6,927 bases of DNA. It comes from Paraglaciecola arctica (GTDB taxonomy: Bacteria; Pseudomonadota; Gammaproteobacteria; Enterobacterales; Alteromonadaceae). The notes beneath the pieces are model-generated. The model searched no databases, was not told the DNA's origin, and worked only from the letters and a program-made list of their open reading frames with translations. The number at the start of each line of letters is the position of its first letter. Position 1 is the first letter of the stretch. The stretch covers positions 1 to 6,927 of the forward strand of contig QIJM01000261.1 of assembly GCA_003232445.1 (NCBI GenBank), read 5' to 3'. The position numbers and the translations under genes were made by a program. Positions 5,992 through 6,927 of the stretch are shown here, piece after piece.

Positions 5992-6927
5992 GTGGCTATT
6001 TCTTCAAACTTACTAAAATCAGGCAGAAACTATCCTGGAAATTGGAGTCAGTTTTTACATTGGTTTCCTACTGACGAGGCATGTCTTCAATTTTTGGAGC
6101 ACCTGCGTTGGCCTGCTGGTTTTATCTGTCCACGTTGTTTTAAACCCTCGAAACCCTACCACTTAACTCGTCGCCGAATGATGTGCCCGTCATGTCGATA
6201 TCAAGGTACGGTGACGGCCGGCACTATATTTGAAAAGAGCCGTACCCCAATGACCAATTGGTTTGCCGCAGCTTGGTACATCACCAATGAAAAACACGGT
6301 GTCAGTGCGTTGGGTCTGCAACGATTACTTGGCTTAGGCAGTTACCAAACAGCATGGACAATGCTTCATCGTTATCGACGAGCGATGGTGAACCCTCAAC
6401 GGGGAAAACTATCAGGCGTTGTTGAAGTGGATGAAACCTATGTGGGTGGCGTTGATAAAGCGAAGAGCCGTGCTCCTAACCCTCAGAGTAAGAAATCAAT
6501 TGTGGCAATAGCAGTTGAGATAAAAGAGCCCAAGGGATTCGGCAGAGTAAGGTTAAAACGCATTGAGGGGGCTACGCAAATTCAATTGCATTCATTTATC
6601 CAAGAAATGATTGAGCCAGGTTCGGTAATTCAAACAGACGGCTCAAGTGCTTATCATAAAATTTACGAGCTTGGTTATGAGCGTAATAAGCTGGTTCAGC
6701 TTGGCTCTGAAAAGCCAGCACATCAGACATTAGCCGGGGTGCACAGGATCGCTTCACTATTGAAAAGATGGTTATTAGGAACACATCAAGGCTCGGTGGG
6801 ACATGAGCATTTAGACAGTTATCTCGACGAATATGCCTTTCGGTTTAATCGTCGAGCGTCTCACTCACGTGGCTTACTATTTTATAGATTGCTTGAACAA
6901 GCGGTAGTGACATCCCCAGTTAGCTAT
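5992..6927 (+). CDS. IS1595-family transposase (C-terminal end outside the window)
   Basis: DDE-type transposase that catalyses cut and joining of the element ends. The frame is open from GTG at 5992 to the window edge, 312 codons, close to the family's full length, so few residues are missing. Domains in order: an N-terminal zinc ribbon with CPRC (46-49) and CPSC (65-68); a helical linker with NWFAAAWYITNEKHGVSALG (89-108); and the ISXO2-like DDE core with VVEVDETYVGG (D147), VIQTDGSSAYH (D216) and HRIASLLKRWLLGTHQG (251-267), then YLDEYAFRFNRR. The third catalytic position appears to hold H251; family members vary here between E, N and H. The start is GTG because a TAG (5965-5967) lies upstream, no in-frame ATG occurs before the zinc ribbon, and the start MAISSNLL fits the family. 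An adjacent GTG at 5989 is possible. No clear Shine-Dalgarno is seen. No frameshift or internal stop, so it may be active. Confidence 0.9.
   Translation, partial: MAISSNLLKSGRNYPGNWSQFLHWFPTDEACLQFLEHLRWPAGFICPRCFKPSKPYHLTRRRMMCPSCRYQGTVTAGTIFEKSRTPMTNWFAAAWYITNEKHGVSALGLQRLLGLGSYQTAWTMLHRYRRAMVNPQRGKLSGVVEVDETYVGGVDKAKSRAPNPQSKKSIVAIAVEIKEPKGFGRVRLKRIEGATQIQLHSFIQEMIEPGSVIQTDGSSAYHKIYELGYERNKLVQLGSEKPAHQTLAGVHRIASLLKRWLLGTHQGSVGHEHLDSYLDEYAFRFNRRASHSRGLLFYRLLEQAVVTSPVSY

Larger units (their letters stand above)
5953..6927 (+). mobile_element. IS1595-family insertion sequence (right end outside the window)
   Basis: The element is defined by its transposase and by a likely left end at 5953. 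The sequence GGGGTATCCACTTAGC there begins with the G-run and has the general form I remember for ends of this family. The eight bases just outside (5945-5952, TTATATAA) are AT-rich and fit the 8-base target duplication typical of IS1595 elements; the second copy and the right inverted repeat are beyond the window. The element sits 34 bases upstream of the integrase fragment and so replaced its promoter. Confidence 0.75.

Noticed and set aside
6596..6784. Minus-strand open frame of 62 codons opposite the transposase
   Set aside because: Antisense shadow of the conserved DDE core.
1..6927. CRISPR array, tRNA or rRNA gene
   Set aside because: No regularly spaced repeats and no recognisable tRNA or rRNA sequence on either strand.

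Overview
The window reads as a piece of a gammaproteobacterial chromosome, most likely from a marine Alteromonadales or nearby lineage. This is inferred from the AT-rich base composition, a TapT/YfiP-type DTW protein, a DUF2750 protein, and the integron-integrase and IS630/IS1595 remnants. No rRNA or other decisive taxonomic marker is present, so the organism call is tentative.

Layout from left to right. (1) Minus strand, 1-543: most of a DTW-domain tRNA-uridine aminocarboxypropyltransferase (tapT), cut by the left window edge. (2) About 561-720, minus strand: a decayed fragment of an IS630-family transposase lying immediately upstream of tapT. (3) Minus strand, 791-5188: one very large gene (1465 aa) for a polytopic membrane protein. 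It has about ten membrane segments, two Cache-like periplasmic sensor regions, a third periplasmic loop, a cytoplasmic region that looks like a worn-out P-loop NTPase, a winged-helix-like segment and a C-terminal membrane hairpin. (4) A 109-base divergent promoter region. (5) Plus strand, 5298-5705: a DUF2750 protein. (6) Minus strand, 5742-5918: the first 58 residues of an integron-type tyrosine recombinase (IntI), cut short. (7) From about 5953 to the right edge: an IS1595-family insertion sequence with its transposase on the plus strand, inserted 34 bases upstream of the integrase fragment's start.

The genes do not form an obvious pathway. The large sensor protein stands alone, divergent from DUF2750, with no kinase, chemotaxis or cyclase partner in view. 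Both flanks carry mobile-element debris: the IS630 fossil on the left, and the integron-integrase stub plus IS1595 on the right. The most interesting items are the orphan sensor with its apparently Walker-A-less NTPase-like domain, and the integrase stub, which may be the relic of a chromosomal integron.
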